A stretch of 20,037 nucleotides of DNA. Origin: Collimonas sp. UBA1456 (GTDB lineage: Bacteria; Pseudomonadota; Gammaproteobacteria; Burkholderiales; Burkholderiaceae_D). Position numbers and translations under genes: made by a program. How positions within the stretch are numbered: the stretch's first letter is position 1; each line of letters begins with the position of its first letter. This document shows, in pieces, positions 17,701 to 20,037 of the stretch. Location: NCBI GenBank assembly GCA_002325825.1, contig DCSW01000049.1:1-20037 (forward strand), written 5' to 3'. The notes beneath the pieces are model-generated. The model had not been told where the DNA came from and did not search any database. It saw nothing but the letters and a program-made list of their open reading frames with translations.

Positions 17701-18560
17701 CGGCCTCGGCACTATCTTTTTAGCTTCCGGCATGGCGGCAATCGACGCATTGATCAAGACCTTGTTGTTCGAAGATAACCATGTGGTGTCGTCGGTACTT
17801 TTATTTGGAAATATCGCGACTATCTGGTCAACCTTTGGCACACAAGGCGGCAAGGTAAGCATGATTGACGCCACTGATGTGGTGTGGGTGAAGGCGACGT
17901 TGACGCCTGCGACCCGTATGTTGTTTGTTGAAACCATTGCCAATCCGCGCACCAAGATTGTCGCTCTCAGGCACATCGGCGAGCTATGCCGCGCGTGGTA
18001 TCCTGTTCGTGGTCGACAATACGATGACCTCACCGTACCTGTTTCAACCGAAGGTGGTTGGCGCCGATCTGGCGCTCAGTTCGCTGATCAAATCGATTGG
18101 CGGTCATGGCAATGCGCTGGGCGGGACGTTGACCGATACCTGCGTGTTTGACTGGAGTCGTTTTCCTAATATCTACGATGCTTACAAGCGCAATTCCGAA
18201 GCGTAATGAATACTGGCGCACATTAGCGCCAAAAGTCTACGCAATTTCGGCGTGGCGCTCGGGCCCGAGGTTTCTCATCATATTACCGTGGTTCGAAAAC
18301 CATTGCACTGTGTATGGAACGTAATAGCGCCAGTGCGCTGGCGGTAGCGCGGATGCTGGAGGCCAATGCGCGCGTCATCGCCGTGCATTATCCTGGTCTG
18401 GATAAAGGTCAGCATGTCTGAGTCTTCACCGCAACGCTCCGATACCATATGTGTTGCCGTCTGTTTCATCATATTCGACTATGTCTACCGTGGCTGTGGT
18501 CGTACCATCAATGATGTTGCTCATTGTATTTTCATGACAGAAAGAGAGAAAACCACAATC
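17701..18560 (+). pseudogene. Cystathionine gamma-synthase family PLP enzyme, remnant
   Basis: Remnant of a Cys/Met-metabolism PLP enzyme (MetB/MetZ-like), the kind of gene found after purF in relatives. The first 60-90 codons are missing. It starts in ASGMAAIDALIKTLLFEDNHV and continues through SSVLLFGNIA, GKVSMIDATDVVWVKATL and FVETIANPRTK. A frameshift leads to GILFVVDNTMTSPYLFQPK and LIKSIGGHGNALGGTLTDT (which includes the expected PLP lysine), DWSRFPNIYDAYK, then stops. Later pieces in other frames are LRNFGVALGPEVSHHI, MERNSASALAVARMLEAN and VIAVHYPGLDKGQH. Near 18475-18545, FDYVYR and RTINDVAHCIFMTERE look like the family's C-terminal RT..VAH.IF block. Exact substrate (succinyl- or acetylhomoserine) cannot be told. 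A strong terminator follows at 18693. Confidence 0.85.
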
Positions 18561-18692
18561 TAGCAGCGGGTTACAGCAGAATGTTACCAGCAGCGCAAAG
18601 TATAGCTCTGGTTGATAGTAATCAATGCAGGTGGTTGATGCGTTGTTGACAAGAGGCGATGATGCTGGTTGTTGTCGAGTCTCTGTTGGGGT

Positions 18693-18728
18693 TATACCGA
18701 TCAGCATCGCCGATCGGTATATTTTTTT
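18693..18728 (+). terminator. Strong intrinsic terminator
   Basis: A perfect 10-bp stem (TATACCGATC 18693-18702 with GATCGGTATA 18712-18721) around a 9-base loop is followed by seven T residues at 18722-18728. It is the cleanest terminator in the window and faces plus-strand transcripts. It probably ended the purF to PLP-enzyme transcript and may now end purF alone. Confidence 0.85.
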
Positions 18729-18730
18729 GC

Positions 18731-18752
18731 CGTTCACTCAAGAATGTGAACG
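18731..18752. repeat. Second hairpin right after the terminator
   Basis: CGTTCAC 18731-18737 pairs perfectly with GTGAACG 18746-18752 across an 8-base loop, beginning two bases after the T-run of the terminator. No T-run follows on either strand. It might be a leftover of a tandem or bidirectional terminator between convergent genes. Confidence 0.4.
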
Positions 18753-18846
18753 CAATTGCACAATCTAGTATGGTTCTGGTTGGGCTTGCGGCCGGCTAAT
18801 CCGTGCCATACTTTGGTGAATGTGGCCCATAAAAGATGCCGTTAGG

Positions 18847-19458
18847 TTATTTGGTCGATAGCAATCTCTGGCTTGTTATAACGGCAATGTCGAATCCTTT
18901 GTCAGAAAGATTATTCGCAATCTGATTGCTTGCCGCCGAAATTAAAGCACCGATAAGGCCACCGCCGGAATTATGCCCGCCTTCGTTGCTCGAGGCAGAG
19001 GCAGTGTGGGATCATAGATCATTGCCGGATTTCAAGTCTAGCAGTTTGGTATTTGCAGTGACTACAACCTCGCTGTTGATGACGTTATAGATAGAGCCAT
19101 ACCTGCTTACGGTCACATATAGTGACCGCATCTGCGCCGAAAATTCTCCTTATTTTTGCTGGTGCAATCGCATGAATATCGCGCTTGCGCTGGACATGCC
19201 ATTTTGCTTGAGAGTTTCGTCGGACACCGCGACCGGCAAGACATAGTAGCCAGCCTCTCCCAGTAGGTAACTTATTTGCGAAAGCATGCTGTAGGTTGCT
19301 TTGATGTAAAGCGATTCGTTCAGCGGTGGTAGACTCAGAATAGTCTTGCGGCGACTTTGTTTGAACGCCGTATAGTCGATTTGTTTGGTGGGAGCGGTAC
19401 AGCCTGTCGCGATAATGACGGTCGGCGTACACATCAGCAATTTTAGAAACTTTTTCAG
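18847..19458 (-). pseudogene. DUF799 (GNA1162-type) lipoprotein, decayed
   Basis: Minus-strand remnant of a DUF799 lipoprotein, a family related to Neisseria GNA1162 and usually encoded with a CsgG-like protein and a DUF4810 protein. The N-terminus reads LKKFLKLLMCTPTVIIATGC with a plausible lipobox ending IATGC, but the first codon is CTG (19458); a TTG follows at 19440. The body is clear: DYTAFKQSRRKTILSLPPLNES, KATYSMLSQISYLLGEAGYYVLPVAVSDETLKQNG. A frameshift near 19170 moves on to AIAPAKIRRIFGADAV, and another to VTVSRYGSIYNVINSEVVVTAN, LLDLKSGNDL and a TGA/TAG-type stop. The end, GGGLIGALISAASNQIANNL to RLLSTK, stops at TAA 18849-18847. At least two frameshifts and one stop make it non-functional. 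Confidence 0.85.
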
Positions 19459-19471
19459 TATATCAGCTCTC

Positions 19472-19622
19472 TTATTTTGTAATTTCTTTAATCAAAAAAT
19501 CCATATATGATGATGATTTCGGAAACAAGGTTTTTCGGTTTCGAACTCTTTAACAACCTGATCAGCTTTCCTAAGCTGACATATAGCATGCCGAGCCTGA
19601 ACAAATTCCTGGTGCAGGCCGG
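19472..19622 (-). pseudogene. DUF4810 family protein, 3' fragment
   Basis: Only the C-terminal third of a DUF4810 protein remains: LGMLYVSLGK, ADQVVKEFETEK and LFPKSSSYMDFLIKEITK, ending TAA 19474-19472. The three pieces lie in different frames, each apparently offset by one lost base. The family's usual ending (short TPR-like helix pair, then FP.S...MDFLLK) supports the call. It lies 13 bases upstream of the DUF799 remnant in the same direction, the usual operon order. Its 5' part is replaced by phasin-like sequence, so the join near 19610-19630 is a deletion breakpoint. Confidence 0.65.
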
Positions 19623-19873
19623 GCATGTGGATTGCCATGACATGCACGGATTCCGTTGCTGTCTTGATTTTTTTACGACTCATTAGATCGAATTCACGCT
19701 GGTCGCGCGCTGCATTGATGCCGGGCGTGCCATGGCCATGCGGGCAGTGCGGTGGCCGATTACTTGTGCTGATGTGCTCATCATTTCCTCGGCCTTGAAC
19801 ATCAGGTCGTTCCAGACATTGATTGGTCGGCATTGCTTCTGCCGCCGGGGCCATGAATTCACTGCGCTTTCAT
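19623..19873 (-). pseudogene. Probable PHA granule-associated phasin, 5' fragment
   Basis: Minus-strand remnant beginning at ATG 19873, which has a perfect AAGGAG at 19879-19884 five bases upstream. The frame gives MKAQ and stops at TGA, then shifts to EFMAPAAEAMPTNQ, shifts again to VWNDLMFKAEEMMSTSAQVIGHRTARMAMA (written here as one frame over about 19725-19820) and back to ARDQREFDLMSRKKIKTATE and VHVMAIHMPGLHQEF. The WNDLMFKA..MM..SAQVIGHRT...M pattern with a following ARD.REF.LM...K is that of small phasins that coat polyhydroxyalkanoate granules in Burkholderiales. The 3' end is lost at the join with the DUF4810 fragment. The preserved ribosome-binding site suggests recent loss. The family call is moderate. 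Confidence 0.55.
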
Positions 19874-19884
19874 GGTGACTCCTT

Positions 19885-20037
19885 GCTCACCTGACGACAG
19901 TTGGTATGCATAATTTAATGATGGCGGTCGTGGGGCAGGGGTCTCATATTTGCTTCGAATTTGCTTACGGAACTTGCCGTTGCTTGTTGGTATAAGTGTA
20001 AACAATGGCTTGTAATCTTTTAACACCTTTTCAATAT
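19885..20037 (-). other. Region upstream of the phasin remnant
   Basis: No gene or clear promoter is recognisable here. It should hold the former phasin promoter, but I cannot place a convincing -35/-10 pair. Confidence 0.25.

Larger units (their letters stand above)
18561..18846. other. Intergenic region between convergent pseudogenes
   Basis: About 290 bases with no recognisable gene. The left part may hold the unreadable 3' end of the PLP-enzyme remnant; the middle holds a strong terminator and a second hairpin. I see nothing in 18753-18846. Confidence 0.4.

Overview
This 20 kb window looks like the chromosome of a betaproteobacterium of the order Burkholderiales, most like the Oxalobacteraceae (Herbaspirillum/Collimonas-type), undergoing genome reduction, as in a recently host-restricted symbiont. 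The taxon rests on protein resemblance and on the remembered Burkholderiales gene order leuB-asd-fimV-truA-trpF-trpB-trpA-accD-folC-SPOR gene-cvpA-purF-PLP sulfur-amino-acid gene. That order is still readable here, but about half of its members are dead. No lineage can be named from sequence alone.

Layout. 161-974 (-): decayed sirB1-like gene. 1084-2634 (-): intact murJ, divergent from intact rpsT (2937-3203, +) with a clear promoter between them. 3443-3904 (-): intact exported DUF192 protein. 4023-5095: leuB pseudogene. 5173-6306: intact asd. 6543-8828: large fimV pseudogene. 8951-9760: intact truA, probably with a TTG start. 9857-12061: trpF, trpB and trpA pseudogenes, trpF and trpB fused by deletion. 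12182-13054 accD, 13184-14485 folC and 14534-15460 SPOR/DedD gene, all intact. 15588-16077: cvpA pseudogene. 16158-17675: intact purF. 17701-18560: remnant of a cystathionine gamma-synthase family gene, followed by a strong terminator. 18847-19873 (-): remnants of a DUF799 lipoprotein gene, a DUF4810 gene and a probable phasin gene. I see no rRNA, tRNA, CRISPR, insertion sequence or prophage.

How it works together. The nine intact genes serve core functions: lipid II flipping (MurJ), diaminopimelate and aspartate-family supply (Asd), fatty acid synthesis (AccD), folate (FolC), purines (PurF), septal SPOR protein, ribosome (S20) and tRNA pseudouridine (TruA). The eleven broken loci serve leucine, tryptophan and sulfur amino acid synthesis, pili/polar organisation (FimV), surface lipoproteins, storage granules (phasin) and accessory functions. 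The pattern suggests a bacterium that still builds its own wall, membrane and nucleotides but relies on its host or a partner for several amino acids. I found no convincing novel system; the interest lies in the selective decay, the deletion-made gene chimeras and a few regulatory details.
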